Origin: Acestrorhynchus altus
Taxonomy: Eukaryota; Chordata; Actinopteri; Characiformes; Acestrorhynchidae
Assembly (NCBI GenBank): GCA_034509495.1
Contig: CM067519.1
Coordinates: forward strand, 26,254,335 to 26,318,334
Length of the DNA stretch: 64,000 bases
Reading direction: 5' to 3'
Positions within the stretch are counted from its first letter, which is position 1, and every line of letters starts with the position of its first letter. Below are positions 11,700-23,350 of this stretch, piece by piece. The notes under the pieces were generated by a model. It saw only the letters and a list, made by a program, of their open reading frames with translations, ran no database searches and was not told the DNA's origin. Position numbers and translations under genes: made by a program.

Positions 11700-12490
11700 A
11701 AAATCATGGAAGGACCTGAAGCAAGAACTCCCTTGGAGAAAACGTGAAAAAGCTGCACCACTGTGTCACCAGACATTGTATAATTATTTAAATTATGTAT
11801 GTTTAAATCATAAATAAATTATTGAATGAATAGGGGGGGTTGTTTATTTTTGTTCTTCTAAATGGTTCTGAAATTAAAATACTTAAGTTAGAAACTGCAC
11901 TACATTTACGTGCATTTAACTCGAGGTCGGACAGTGTAGTAGATAACACCACTGGTCTGCTTCTCTGGCTGGACCAGCACACTATGCCGACTCCAGTCCA
12001 CGCTACACCCTTCAGCCCCTGTAACGTGATTAAACTAACTCACAGTGGAAGAAAAGAATCTGCCAAACGCTGTAACTAACTTCCCGTCTCTTCCAGCCCA
12101 TCGACGTTCATTACCGCATTACAATCTGGAGCAGCATCAAAGAGGAGCTCATATTGATGCAAACATGTTATTGTTCCAGCAGCGACACTGACTAAACTAT
12201 AGGCATCAACCGAACAAAGAGAAAACAATCGACTTTGCTCAGAGTGATGGTGCTTGGTTTGCCTTTCAAATGAGAAACCTGGTTCCTTGTTGTAAGAAAT
12301 CAACCGCACACACAACACAAGTGCTCTCCACATCCCAGCATTTCTCACACTCGCTGTTCACGGCTGTTTCGTGAGGCGACTTGTCCATTTGGGCTGTTTT
12401 GGTCGACTGCAATCTCAAAGCCACTGGACTAAAGTCGTTTTCAGAGCGCTGGCACGGAGCAGGTCCTCTTGGTGAAAAGGTGCTAAGAAA
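11700..12490. other. non-coding, nothing recognised
   Basis: AT-rich stretch at 11760-11900, then unremarkable sequence. No exon could be supported. Confidence 0.35.
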
Positions 12491-12496
12491 GGTGCA

Positions 12497-12705
12497 ATTA
12501 ATTATCCATCCACCTGTCCATCCGTCCGTCCATTCGTATTTCCATCCATCCAACCATTTATCTACCTATCCACTATCCATACACTCACCTGTCCATCCAT
12601 CTGTCCATCATCCATCCACCAATCTACCCATCCATTCACCCATCTGGTATCTATTTACTCCTTTCCCCACCCATCCATCCATCCATCCATCCATCCACTT
12701 TCTGA
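12497..12705. repeat. (CATC)n-type simple repeat
   Basis: CCATCCAT, CCGTCC and CACCCATC units continue for about 200 bp. The long open frame across it is a repeat artefact. Confidence 0.9.
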
Positions 12706-12864
12706 AGGAGAAACGTCCCCTGTTTCTTTTGCAGGAAATCAACAACATAAAACACAAGTGCTCTCCACATTCTAAACCGCTGGTCACGCTGTTTTGTGAG
12801 GCTACTTGTATGCTAGTACTTGTTCTTTGCCGAGCCCTTTCCAGAGTGCTCTCGGTGTAGAGAT

Positions 12865-13015
12865 GTTAAGAGGGGTGCAACTCAGTGGTTAGTGAGCTGG
12901 CAGAGTGTCGAGTGCGCTCATCCCTCCGGGCGCCCTGCATATGAGGGTCCGAACAGGAACATGAGAGCCAGCAATCTGCAACTTTCTTCACCTAGTCCTT
13001 TAGGTGCCTGCAGCT
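12865..13015 (+). mobile_element. possible tRNA-derived SINE-like fragment
   Basis: GGTGCAACTCAGTGGTTAG resembles a Pol III A box, and GAGGGTCCGAACAGG lies at roughly B-box distance. The match is weak. Confidence 0.35.
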
Positions 13016-13019
13016 AGAA

Positions 13020-13535
13020 GCACTGCACGTCACTTGGGTGTGCAACGAGATGCACATCATACACAATTAGCGTTCAGTGTGCACGGCAGCCTGGGCTCTC
13101 ACCATCCCAGACAGTTTATTTTTTTTGATGGTGCAGTCTTAAAATGTCACATCGGCTCATCGTGTGCCTGAACATGGTGAGAGGTATGCTATTACCGTGC
13201 TGTGCTGAGGGGGCTTCACCGGGACCCTCTGAACTTCACTGGGATGGCCCGCTGGTCTCACCGGTGCTGAAAGAATAATGACGAATGAGTGCTTTGTCTT
13301 GTTTCCCTATGAATCACTTGAAGCATCGCACTAAAAGTGCCCTTCTATTTCCTGTTTACTTTGAACAAAACAACGCTACAGCTGCGGCATCTGGGAGCAC
13401 AAATCATCCAGATGTTCGTCGAGGAGGCGCATCCCTTAAGAGAGGCCTGACTTACGAAATGAGTTTGTATTAGATACGTATTAATACCTAATAAAGACAC
13501 GGGAATTGCGTCGGCTCCAGACGGGTTGGCTGTGG
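13020..13535. other. non-coding, nothing recognised
   Basis: No repeat family or exon recognised between the SINE-like fragment and the GTTT microsatellite. Confidence 0.4.
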
Positions 13536-13542
13536 CCGTCTT

Positions 13543-13592
13543 CTGTTTGTTTGTTTGTTTGTTTGTTTGTTTGTTTGTTTGTTTGTTTGTTT
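13543..13592. repeat. (GTTT)n microsatellite
   Basis: About 12 perfect GTTT units. Confidence 0.97.
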
Positions 13593-13599
13593 CAACGAT

Positions 13600-13990
13600 G
13601 CAAGACGCACTTATCCCTAAACTGACACTCCATTAAAATGCCTCTTGCATATGATTTGGCTCAGCGAGAGATGTTTTTCATAATTCATTCATCTGTGGGG
13701 TAGAAGGTTTCAATCAGGCGGCTTTCATTTCATATTAGATTGATAACTCTAATTAGAGCAAGGAAAATGGCTAATTAAATGAGAAGTGAAAAGCTCAGGG
13801 AGCTGGTGATTGATCACGCGAGGGTGTGGGTCGTTACCAAAAGGAGTCTGACTAATTATCTGTAGAAATGTTCAATACAAATCCATACGCCAGCTCGGAG
13901 GGGCATCAATAATTCCAGCTTTTGTTAGGAAAAGTTTCTTAACCGTTTACCAGCCTTTCATGCTCTTTCGTGGTTGCCAGTACCATGGTA
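13600..13990. other. candidate conserved non-coding element
   Basis: Repeat-free, with clustered homeodomain-type motifs (CTAATTAGAG, GGCTAATTAAATG, TTGATCA, CATAATTCATTCATC). This composition is typical of vertebrate developmental enhancers, but conservation cannot be tested here. Confidence 0.35.
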
Positions 13991-14149
13991 CGTCTACAGG
14001 AGATGTTCCAGGACTTGGTTACATCCCCTCTGGTGGGATCAGGGTTTATTGGGCTACTGTGGGCGCGGGCTGAGTGTCAGAATAATAATTTAGATTCAAA
14101 TCAGACCCTAATTCTAATAATCTGATACCAATCTGACTCCGAGTGTCTC

Positions 14150-14370
14150 CGCAGTCTAATGTGCAACCACTATGATCTGAGGATCACGGGTTTGAATCCC
14201 AGGTCATGCTGCTTGCCAACAGCAGCCGGAGAATGAGAGCGTGAAAGTGTCCATGCTTTCTCTGGGTGGGTAGATGGCACTCTGTCCAAAATATGATGCT
14301 GGCCAGCACAGGCGTCTGTTAGCCATTGTACTAGAGCTGCGGACCCAGCACCTTTCCCAGAGGACCCCGG
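14150..14370 (+). mobile_element. tRNA-derived SINE
   Basis: TCTAATGTGCAACCACTATG, then CACGGGTTTGAATCCCAGG (B box), then CAGCAGCCGGAGAATGAGAG and TCTGGGTGGGTAGATGGCAC, the head and body of a widespread teleost tRNA-derived SINE. Truncated at the 3' side. Confidence 0.7.
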
Positions 14371-15020
14371 GGGGATTCTGTCCTCCACAGTTCCCCTGAA
14401 CAACCATTTCATAACTGTGTGCACTACAGAACCTGCGAGCTGAAAAGGTCTGGAAATCTACTAGAGCTTCCCCTGCCTTGTGGGCATTGATTACCTTCGT
14501 TTTTAGGTCTGTAGACCGTTGCTTAGAGGAACACATGTTTGATGAGTGTTGGCACACAGCTTGAAGACTGGGAGATTGTATTAATCTTGGAAATTGGATT
14601 CAGCTGACAGTTCCTAATTACAATTGGTGTCATTCTTCAGGCCAAATTACAGAATTGATTGTCCTGTTGATTTATACCAGTTAGGTTAAAATGGTGGTAC
14701 TTTCTTGTATGTTTGGAAGGGAGACAAACACATGAATGTGTAGCGTGGGTGTCACGGCAAACTGGCAAGAGGGAACCATTAACTTCATTATAATATCTTT
14801 TGTTGACTTTTGGAGCAGCTCTATCACGGATCATGATGAAGCTCGGAAACAGAGATGCCTCCAACCAGGAATGCCACCAGAGTGTGTGTAGGCCTAGGGT
14901 CCACAATCAGGTTATTTAGATGGTAGGGTCATTCTGCCAACTGTGGGGAGGAGGGGTTGGTTTTCAAGGCCCCAGCTTCAGACAATTACAAAGCCACCAT
15001 GTTCAGCTTCACCTACAGAT
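14371..15020. other. non-coding, nothing recognised
   Basis: No gene or repeat family recognised with confidence. Confidence 0.35.
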
Positions 15021-15022
15021 AA

Positions 15023-15047
15023 ATGTGTGTGTGTGTGTGTGTGTGTG

Positions 15048-15082
<35 letters not shown>
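15023..15082. repeat. compound (GT)n(GA)n microsatellite
   Basis: About 13 GT units directly followed by about 17 GA units. Confidence 0.97.
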
Positions 15083-15085
<3 letters not shown>

Positions 15086-15159
15086 GAGGTGACACCCTGC
15101 TGCCGGGCTGCACATAGAATTGATGCACACCTGGGCACCAACGAGGGCAGCGAGCCTCA

Positions 15160-15760
15160 GGTGGTGCACATTAAGATCACTACACAGCATCTCAATAGGA
15201 TTTGAGCCATTCCTTTGATTTATTTTGGGTCATTGTTATGTTACATGGTCCATTTCAGCTCAAGTTTTTGTCCAAATGGTCTTACATTCTCCTCAAGCCC
15301 CCTCTGATACAATAAAGATCTCATAGATCTCCAGACTCTGCTGCAGCAAAGCAGCCCCAAACCATGACACGTTCACCACCATGCTTCACAGTTGGTATGA
15401 GGTTCATGTGCTCAAATCCTGTGTTTGGTTTCTGTCCATGTCTTCTACCGTGTCCAGATCATTCAGCTTTGTATTTTTCTGTCCAAAGCACATTGTTCCA
15501 CAAGTCCTGCACTTTGTCTAGATATTCTCTGGAGAACGTTAGACATCCTCATTGCTCACCTCCCATGAAAATCAAATAAGCTTGGTCTCTTTCTGATGGT
15601 AGATGCTGAACGTTGGCATCTACCTGTAGGTCCTGTGATGAACATTTTAGCATTGTTGGATCCTCTTTAATCATCTTGTGGTTCTGCTCTTGGAGTGAAC
15701 TTGCTAGGATGGTCTGAGTTAAATGCACAGTGTCAGTGACTGTAACAGTGACAGAAAGGT
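15160..15760 (-). pseudogene. Tc1-like transposase relic (third lineage)
   Basis: The minus strand reads NLIPTVKHGGERVMVWGCFA then AAESG around 15340-15410, the VKHGGGSVMVWGCF box of Tc1 transposases. The flanks are decayed and no termini were identified. Confidence 0.8.
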
Positions 15761-16149
15761 GCTCAGAGGTCTGCTGGCCACTGGAGACCCTGACACATGA
15801 AATGTAGATACGTGTTTCAGAGGTTTGCTGTGACTCACTGGACACGACGTCTTTAGGTAGTGCCCCCAGCAAGCCTGTGGAGGACTGCGTTACCACAGTG
15901 GCTTTGGAGCGCAATTAATCCAGGCATCCTGCCACCGCATTTTGTTCCTCCTCGTGTTTCATTTGCTGTTCATGTTTGTGTCCATGTTTTATTAATCCGA
16001 AATGTGGCTGCTAACGCAGGCGGCGCAGAACAAGCCAAACTTTTTTTTTTGACTACAGATCTGCTTCTTTCTTATTCATAACAGGCCTAGATTTTTATAT
16101 TGAGATGAGATGATGAATCTGAGCCCTAAGAAAGGGTTGTTTTGAGCAT

Positions 16150-16860
16150 TAACAAATATACATCACCAGTCAAAAGTTTTAGAACACCCAATATGGGTGT
16201 TGACTGGCAGTGTACATACAGTATATTAGGCAGCGTTGCAGATGTCATGTTGTTAACCAAGAGATCACATCACAGCACCAACTGTCTGAAACTGATTAGT
16301 CTTACTGGTTGACGATCAACCACGACATTATGACCACCTCCTTGTTTCTACACTCATTGATCATTGATCGAGGACCACATTTTTTTTGACCACATGACCA
16401 GGCTTGTATGTGGCTCCCAATCATCAGAGGTGAGTAGGGGTTGCATAGATCAGTGGTATTGCCTGGCCTGGGTTCTGGGTGCTGGGGGACCCCCTCCATT
16501 TGGTCGTACGGATGCATCAAACTGCCTGACTGTCGGAACAAACATGACCACCAGGAAACCCTGCCAGTTCATGATGCAGTCCTCAAGGTGTACAGTCATT
16601 TCAGAAGACCATTTGCTGTTGCTGATTGGCTGCTGCTTCCCACCGTTGTGGCTTGGTCAGCATGAGAATTCAGGGTAAAATGTCCATAGCATATCCTGGG
16701 GGCATCATCTGACTCCCGGGGTTCGGATATGGGTGGTCCCCTGCAGTCATTCTTTCTGCAGACATTCAGTCTTGGGGGTCTGGTTGTGACATTTGGGGCT
16801 CCATAATATTCAGGACTATACCCCCGGAAGCCCAGGCCTGGCAATACCTCTGACGTAACC
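16150..16860. mobile_element. composite of transposon-like fragments
   Basis: CAGTCAAAAGTTTTAGAACACC near 16165 looks like a Tc1-type terminal repeat. The stretch at 16318-16365 (CATTATGACCACCTCCTTGTTTCTACACTC) matches the end of the foldback family C repeat. The remainder to 16860 is unclassified. No coding region is supported. Confidence 0.45.
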
Positions 16861-17149
16861 CCAGCTTACATCGTGCAGGGAAACAGTTGGCAACCACTGT
16901 TCTTGTGAAGTCGCCAACAACCTTCAAAACATTCCTGTGCTAAAGACTTTCCTGTCTGCTTTGTGAGGCTACTTTGGAATTATGAATAGACCGAAAGGTT
17001 GGAAGTCACAAATTATGTTCTAAACCAAAGCAATAATTTACTTGTTTGCATGGCAATCAGCCCATCGAAGGGGAAAGCAAGCCCGAGGCCTGTGCTGCCA
17101 CGTCCACCACCGATCCATCGCCAGCGCAGACTCGTCTAGTCAGCTGAAT

Positions 17150-17720
17150 TTCGCTGCCTCTGAGAAACTCTGAAATGGGTGAGATTTCTCTCCATTAGCA
17201 AAGCTGACATTCATGCTTAGGAAATGATTACGAAAATGATATCTACAGGCAGATGTGCTCAGGGTGAATGATAACCGAAAACATTACCAGCTGTGCAGCT
17301 CAGCAACGGCAAAGAAACTCCTTTTGACATGCAGACTTTTAGGCCGTTCATCAGCCATGCTGTGCACGCAGTGCTTCGTTGTTTGTTTCGTTAATGCGAT
17401 GCCACCTGGTACCGCGCTTCAGAAGGAAGGAGGCCCGTGTTTGAAGGTGAAAGTCCGACCCGGTGCAGACGGCTTAAGTGCTGTCTAAAACGAACTCCCA
17501 CTAATGAACGGCAGGGTAGCATCATACATGTGTTCGTCTTCTTTTTTTAATCCCGGCAGAATCAGCCAAAATAAACTATACACAGCCTTATGCAAATGAC
17601 TCCGATTATGGAAATGCTTCTAAATTTGACAGGCAATTCAGTGAGGAAACAATTACAGCAGCACAGCACCACGTCGGCAGCTCGCTGCAAATAGAGCCAA
17701 AAACATGAAGGCAGAATTAT
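17150..17720. other. candidate conserved non-coding element
   Basis: Repeat-free. Contains TATGCAAATGA (octamer-like) near 17590, GGAAATGATTACGAAAATG and GAAACAATTACAGC, motifs often found in conserved enhancers. Conservation is untested. Confidence 0.3.
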
Positions 17721-17819
17721 ACTATGAGCAGGCGCACTTGTTATTCAATATGCTGTGCCCGCTCCGCAAGCGAGAGGAGTGTGTGTTTTTTACCCCAGTT
17801 CAGCTACCGGAGAAAGGGG

Positions 17820-18036
17820 GGGGGGGGTACCGCAAGAGTGTGAAACTTATTTCTCAATGACACTTGTGATGGAGGTGAAAGAACTGGCCAGGATATTTTT
17901 TCTAAAAGTATTCTAAATGTTTTTCTCTCTTTTTCAGCCCCAAGGAGCATTTGTACAGAAGTGAATTTAGACTGTTTAACAGCAGGATCGGCTTTTTCCC
18001 CCGATGCCGAGTAGTGTTCCGCATTATAATAGCACT
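17820..18036 (+). repeat. local duplication, copy 1
   Basis: About 215 bp also present at 18326-18472. Shared strings include GTTTAACAGCAGGATC and GTTCCGCATTATAATAGCAC. This copy carries an extra segment of about 65 bp around 17893-17955 that the second lacks. Confidence 0.85.
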
Positions 18037-18049
18037 TGCACATTGACTT

Positions 18050-18250
18050 GGAGGAAGTTTAGCTCGTTCTTCCATGCAAGACAGGTTTCACTTGCTTATA
18101 TTGGTGAGTTTCCTTCAGGTCCTCCCAAAACATTTCACTGGATTAAGGCCATTACCTTTATTCTCCTGTTAACATTCTCCGGGAACCACTTGTGTACTTC
18201 GGGTCGTTGTCTTGTTGCATGACCCACATTCTGTTGAACCATAACACCTA
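18050..18250 (-). pseudogene. Tc1-like transposase relic (fourth fragment)
   Basis: The minus strand reads MQQDNDPKYTS near 18220-18190, the second catalytic Asp box of Tc1 transposases, followed by degraded sequence. It lies between the two copies of a local duplication. Confidence 0.75.
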
Positions 18251-18325
18251 ATCTAATCCAAACCTTAATAATAATCCTAAACCTAATCCTTAATCAATCC
18301 CTAACCTTAAGCATAAATCCTGGGG

Positions 18326-18472
18326 TACTGCAAGAGTGTGAACATTACTTTTTAATGCCAGTTGTGATGCAGGTGAAAGAACTGGACATTGTATGGGAGT
18401 GAATTCAGGCTGTTTAACAGCAGGATCAGCATTTCCCCCGATGCGGAGTAGTGTTCCGCATTATAATAGCAC
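18326..18472 (+). repeat. local duplication, copy 2
   Basis: Second, shorter copy of 17820-18036, ending in GTTCCGCATTATAATAGCAC. Confidence 0.85.
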
Positions 18473-18474
18473 GT

Positions 18475-19340
18475 AATGTGGAATCTGTGGAAAGCTAATA
18501 GCTCCTGCAGGACCACAGATGTTTAACTATTAAAAACATGTTTTATCACAACGTAGGATCAGTTAATTAGACACTGGGCTCACAGTCAGGGATTCGGGAA
18601 GAGTGCCAGTAATTTAGTTATATTCCAAAATGCCCTAATCCTCGGGTTCAATCCCTCGGAGAGGGTTGTGTAAACAGAGCAGGATAGCATTCCCACCTCC
18701 CGCATAATGACACGTTTTAACTGCTCATCGGGAGAATCAGCGCGGACTCCTGCAGGCGGAGTGGATATACAGTATGCAGGAGCTCGTTCTATGCACGTCC
18801 CTATATCAGTATGTACCGTACGGTCTGGAGGTTGAAGATAATCAGAAGTTAATGCTGTTTTGTAATCCGCAGAACCACCAGGTGCGAAGGGCACGCTGGG
18901 AATGAATCCATTGTTTGTTTGCGGTGACTTTGAAGCCTTCGCCTCGTCACTAAACCGTCTAGTGCCATTTCAATTCCTGGACTTTAGCATAAATAAACTG
19001 GGAGAATCGTCTGATTCTAAAAACCCAAATGGAGCACAAAGCCCTTCAAGGTCATTTTATTGTAGCTGTTTCCAGTTGCAGGCCTTGTCTGTGTGTGAAT
19101 CTTTTTTAGAATTGATTTCACTGGAGCACAATCAGCACAACATTCATGTCCTTTCACTATTCTAGTGTACACTTTTGTCCTTTGTTAGAAGAACTTTTCA
19201 ATCAGGCTCCAACACAACAGCAAGGTGCAATTTTCCCTCTGAGAACCTGAATAAAATCTTCATTTACTGTATGGACATGCTTAGGAACTGTATGTTATAT
19301 ATCACCTATACTGGTCCAATATTTACAAATAAACTGGTAA
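18475..19340. other. non-coding; SINE-like B box at 18650
   Basis: CTCGGGTTCAATCCCTCGG (near 18643-18661) matches a Pol III B box, but no A box or SINE body was recognised. The rest shows nothing identifiable. Confidence 0.3.
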
Positions 19341-19344
19341 ACCA

Positions 19345-19500
19345 GACTGTATTACATCTGTCCATACATTCTTACCCTCCTATCCTCCTGTTCTTCAATA
19401 GTCGGGACCCCTCAGGACCATCACAGAGCCTGTACTATGTGGGTAGTGATATCCATTCTTAGCATTCCTGGTATTAAGAGAACCTGCAGGCCACAGAGCA
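19345..19500 (+). repeat. foldback repeat family C, partial
   Basis: Degraded copy of the 3' part of the family (TCTTCAATAGTCGGGACCCC, ACTATGTGGGTAGTGATA). Confidence 0.5.
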
Positions 19501-20555
19501 GAACCACTGGTGGACGGAGTCTAGTGACTTTTTAACCATCTACGTATGGATTTTTGGAGATGTTGTCTCTCAAGCAGTGGAAGGTTAAACCTGGGGGAAC
19601 AGACGCTCCTATAAAGGCTTTGGTTCTATTTTAAAACCTTGGTGAAACACAATGAGATGAATGGGACCCAATCATATAGCTGATGAAAAACTTCATTGTG
19701 CTGATTGTCCTGGTCATGTGTACAATTGTCCTGACCTTGGGTACTCAATGTCCCGAACGGTGTAGTCTGTGTAGTCCAGGGTAGTGCACTGCTGTTGTGA
19801 GCATAAAGAATGCCATATTGTTCCAGTCTATATGCTTTAAATGAAACAACGACAATAATGGAGACCTATTGACCCGACAAAAGCGTATGAGCTGCTGGGG
19901 AAGAGCTTTAAAAATACCGATAAACATTATTTCCATCCTTCATCGATGTGTATCTGTGAAAGGTCTCAACCATTAACGAGTGCGGAAGAATAGAGCATGT
20001 TAAACACAGCATACAGGCCCATTTGTTGTGCTCGAGAACAAAGGAATATATGAATAAATGAGAACATGCTGGTAAGGATGTAAACATCCAATTTTTTTCA
20101 ATTATCTGCTCCGCAGTGCCGTCTGTCATCGAAAACACAGGAACACTGATAAGAGAGAAAGCCAGGAGAGTGTTATTACAGCAGAACAGATTCCTTCTTA
20201 TTATAATAGAATATTGGGAATTGCATTTGTGCAAGTGTGTGAGAGATCAGGCCTACAGCAATTGAGGGCTTCCTATAGAATTCCGAATTACCCAGTGCTG
20301 TGGGGAAGATAGGAACTTGGATAGTTTTCTGCACCACAAACAGCAAATGAAAGGGCCATCAGAGCTGCTCATTGGGCCCATGAGACTGGTATGACATTAG
20401 ATGAAAGAAAGTGGTGCCAGAAGCAAAGGAGTATCTTATTTATGTGAATCTCCATTTCAGTTGGTCCATAGAGGAAGGTGGGTCGGTCGCTTTAACTGAA
20501 TGTTTACGTCGAGGGATGGAGACGCATTAATAATGTAGACAGAGCTCAGAGGGAA
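19501..20555. other. non-coding, nothing recognised
   Basis: No exon or repeat family recognised. Confidence 0.35.
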
Positions 20556-20559
20556 AAGG

Positions 20560-20970
20560 GGTTGGTATGGTAGTACATGGGAGGTGAACCTCCAGAGGCC
20601 TGAGGGTGTTGGTTTGATGCTCAGTCTGGTCTCTGTCCGTGAGGAGTTTGGCGAGTTCTTCAAGTGTCCATGTGGCTTTCCCACAAATGGTTCCAAAGCT
20701 CCATGGTAGTTTTATCCTTGAATATCCAGTTTAAATCCCAAAGCAGATTCCAGTGCATGTGTGCATTCCCACATGTACATGCTCATCCTGCATACAGACT
20801 CTGACTGATCAGTGGAAGGAGGCGGGGCTAATGACATGGTAGTTGATTTGGCAGTGCCTAATTACTGACCTGTAGGTGTGAGTGAATGGGTGTTGGGTAC
20901 CCTGGATGGACTAGCACCCTGTCTAGGGGGCGTTCCGGCACTTTGCGCAATGATTCCGGACAGTGACCAG
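20560..20970 (+). mobile_element. tRNA-derived SINE-like element with nested insertion
   Basis: GTTGGTTTGATGCTCAG (B-box-like), then CTCTGTCCGTGAGGAGTTTGG, and after an interruption TGTAGGTGTGAGTGAATGG and CCTGGATGGACTAGCACC, the order of a common teleost SINE body. It is interrupted by 20712-20834. Confidence 0.7.
20712..20834 (+). mobile_element. 52-bp-unit repeat (family D) inserted in a SINE
   Basis: Carries the family core CATACAGACTCTGACTGATC and GGCGGGGCT. The 10 bases CATGGTAGTT occur just before (20702-20711) and just after (20835-20844) it, a likely target-site duplication. Confidence 0.65.
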
Positions 20971-20974
20971 GAAC

Positions 20975-21480
20975 CAAGGCTCTAGAACAACCTCCATTCC
21001 ATTTCTCCACACTTACTTCAAACTCTGAGGCATTTCTTCTGCAAGCGTCTGCTACTTTAATATATAAATTTTGGGTCAGTTTTAGTCTGATTAGCACCAG
21101 CTTAATTTAATACACCATAATTCCACTCCCTGCATTCCGTCCGTTTAGCCAGGAATAATCTGCTTACGCTGTGCTTCTCCTAAATGCGGCGGCCGACTAA
21201 CGAAGATGTCAGCAAATGCACTCTGTGTCTTTTTTTTTTCCTTTTTTTTTAATGACTGAGACCTGTTTAATTAACGACTGAGTGTAAACTTTGCTCAGGG
21301 GGGCGAGCACAGAGAATATTCTGGAGGGAAATTAAGCCGTTTATTTTACTGGGCCAATTAGCCCATTATTGGCCGGCCCCCAGCAGGGCAGGAGCAGCGG
21401 CACATTAGAATACATGAATACATGAATAGGGATTGCAGGAAGACATCTGATTTACACATAGAGTTATTATTTTGGTCTTT
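20975..21480. other. candidate conserved non-coding element
   Basis: From about 21110: repeat-poor, with TTTAATTAACGACTG, GGAAATTAAGCCG and GGGCCAATTAGCCCATTATT. It has enhancer-like composition, but conservation is untested. Confidence 0.3.
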
Positions 21481-21486
21481 TTCTCC

Positions 21487-21527
21487 CTCCTCCCTCTCTC
21501 TCTCTCTCCCTCTCTCTCTCTCTCCCA
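21487..21527. repeat. (CT)n microsatellite
   Basis: Imperfect CT repeat, about 40 bp. Confidence 0.9.
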
Positions 21528-21959
21528 GTGATGTTGTTGTTGTTCGTCCCTGAGCATATGGGCATACTCAACAGAGCAACAGCGATCAAAACAACATCAT
21601 TACGTTCATTTTCTTATTATAACACATTTCGATTTCTATTAATTGAACAGTGAGCGCTGATGGAAACTTGCCCCAGTTCATGCAATATTCAGTATTCAGT
21701 TCGTTCCGTTCACTTCATTCAGAAACGCTCCATGATGAGTTGATTAATTAACATCAGAAAGCGTTCAATTACAGCTGCTCTGTAAATACTGCTGCTGATT
21801 TTAATCATCACACCTGTACTGGGGACAGGAATAGATCTGCACATATCAAATGAGACGATTTTGATTTGAATTGATTCATAAACTCAAACTCTGATCGCTG
21901 TATTTCCACAGTTCGCTCCAAACAAGACGCCGAACAGATGCATTTCCTATAAAGACTAT

Positions 21960-22115
21960 ATACGCTATGTGTCCAAATACTTTTGGACACCCCTTCTAAT
22001 GGAATTTAATGCTACTTTAAGTTGCATCCGTTGCTGACAGCTGACAAATGCACACACACTTTGTCTAGTCTCTGTCGAGAAGTCCTGCCAATAGAATAGG
22101 ACTCTCTGGATGTAT
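21960..22115 (+). mobile_element. family A terminal fragment
   Basis: Starts GTGTCCAAATACTTTTGGAC then ACCCC and runs to AGAATAGGACTCTCTGGA, as in the copy at 5090-5230. Confidence 0.75.
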
Positions 22116-22119
22116 ATTT

Positions 22120-22695
22120 TACTTTATACATGGCATATGAATACCAACTAAAATGCCCGGTGAAGACATTTTAATGACTCTAGTTCTCTAGTGACAGAAA
22201 TAGAACCTGTTGAAATGTTTCTGTGGGCTTACATTACGGCCAGGCTAAAGAAAATAGCAAAAAGTGAGAGGTGTGAGAGAGGTGAACATCTGGAGGAACA
22301 AAAAAAAGACGTTTGGATCTATTTGTAGTACAAAATAAAGGGCAGGTTTGATCTAGGTCAGAGAAAACAGCAGGAGGAAGAAGTGTGAAGAAAAATAATG
22401 CAGTTTCTTCACTGTTACCTTTCCCTTTCCCTCAAATAATGGTGGCTTGAGCACCAGAAAAAGAGATGTGCTGGTTAAGGGCCATCTCCGTGTCCCGCGG
22501 TTCAGCTGATTAGACGGCCGCGAGAAGCAAGGATTTCTGAGCCTAATGACGGACAACCTGGCCAGCTGTCAGAGCCGGATGACGCAGCCACCGACCGCAC
22601 ACTGAGATCCTGATTACGGAGAGAAAAAGTCATAATAAGTTAAAGGGGGTGAATCTCATTGGCCTACTGTTCTCAGCCTTTTACTGTTTACAGAC
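22120..22695. other. non-coding, nothing recognised
   Basis: No exon or repeat family recognised. Confidence 0.35.
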
Positions 22696-22699
22696 CTGA

Positions 22700-22915
22700 A
22701 AACAGCCGAAATTCACTCCAGCTGAATTAAATCCCAGTTTAAATGCCAAAGACACTTCCAGTGCATGTTTACTGCTCTGTCCACGTGAACATGATCAACC
22801 TGCATACAGACTCTGACTGATCAGAGAGAGGGGGCGGGGCTGATGGTCAACCTGCATACAGACTCTGACTGATCAGAGAGAGGGGGCGGGGCTGCATACA
22901 GACTGCATACAGACA
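22700..22915 (+). repeat. family D repeat, two 52-bp units
   Basis: AATTAAATCCCAGTTTAAAT, GTGCATGTTTACTGCTCTGT and CCACGTGAACATGATC lead into two tandem 52-bp units starting at 22793 and 22845, each with CATACAGACTCTGACTGATC and GGGGGCGGGGC. Confidence 0.85.
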
Positions 22916-22929
22916 TTGTTACAGCCACA

Positions 22930-23350
22930 TATTGCATATTGTGTTGATATGAGTGGATCAGACACAGCAGCAGTGCTGCTGGAGTGTTTAAACACTGTGT
23001 CCACTCACTGTCCACTCTGTGAGACACTCCTACCGAGTGTCTCCTCCTTGTAGATGTAAAGTCAGAGACAGAAGCTCATCTGTTTCTGCACAGTTTGTGT
23101 TGGTCGTCCTCTAGTCCTTCATCAGTGCTCACAGGACGCTGCCCACAGGACGCTGTCGGCTGGACATCTCAGTCTAGCAGTGGCACTGAGGGGTTTAAAC
23201 ACTCGACTCATGTTAGTTTAACACACACTGACACACCACCACCATGTCAGTGTGACTGCAGTGCTGAGAATGACCCACCACCCACATCATAGATGCTCTG
23301 TGGTGGTCCTGTGGGGTCCTGACCATTGAAGATCAGGGTGGAAGGAGGAT
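22930..23350 (+). repeat. foldback repeat family C
   Basis: Most complete copy in the plus orientation: GAGTGGATCAGACACAGCAG, CAGTGCTGCTGGAGTGTTTA, then the CTAGTCCTTCATCAGTGCTC middle and GAAGATCAGGGTGGAAGG end. Confidence 0.85.

Noticed and set aside
12381..12860. 159-codon plus-strand open frame
   Set aside because: Its Pro/His/Ser-rich centre is the translated CATC repeat.
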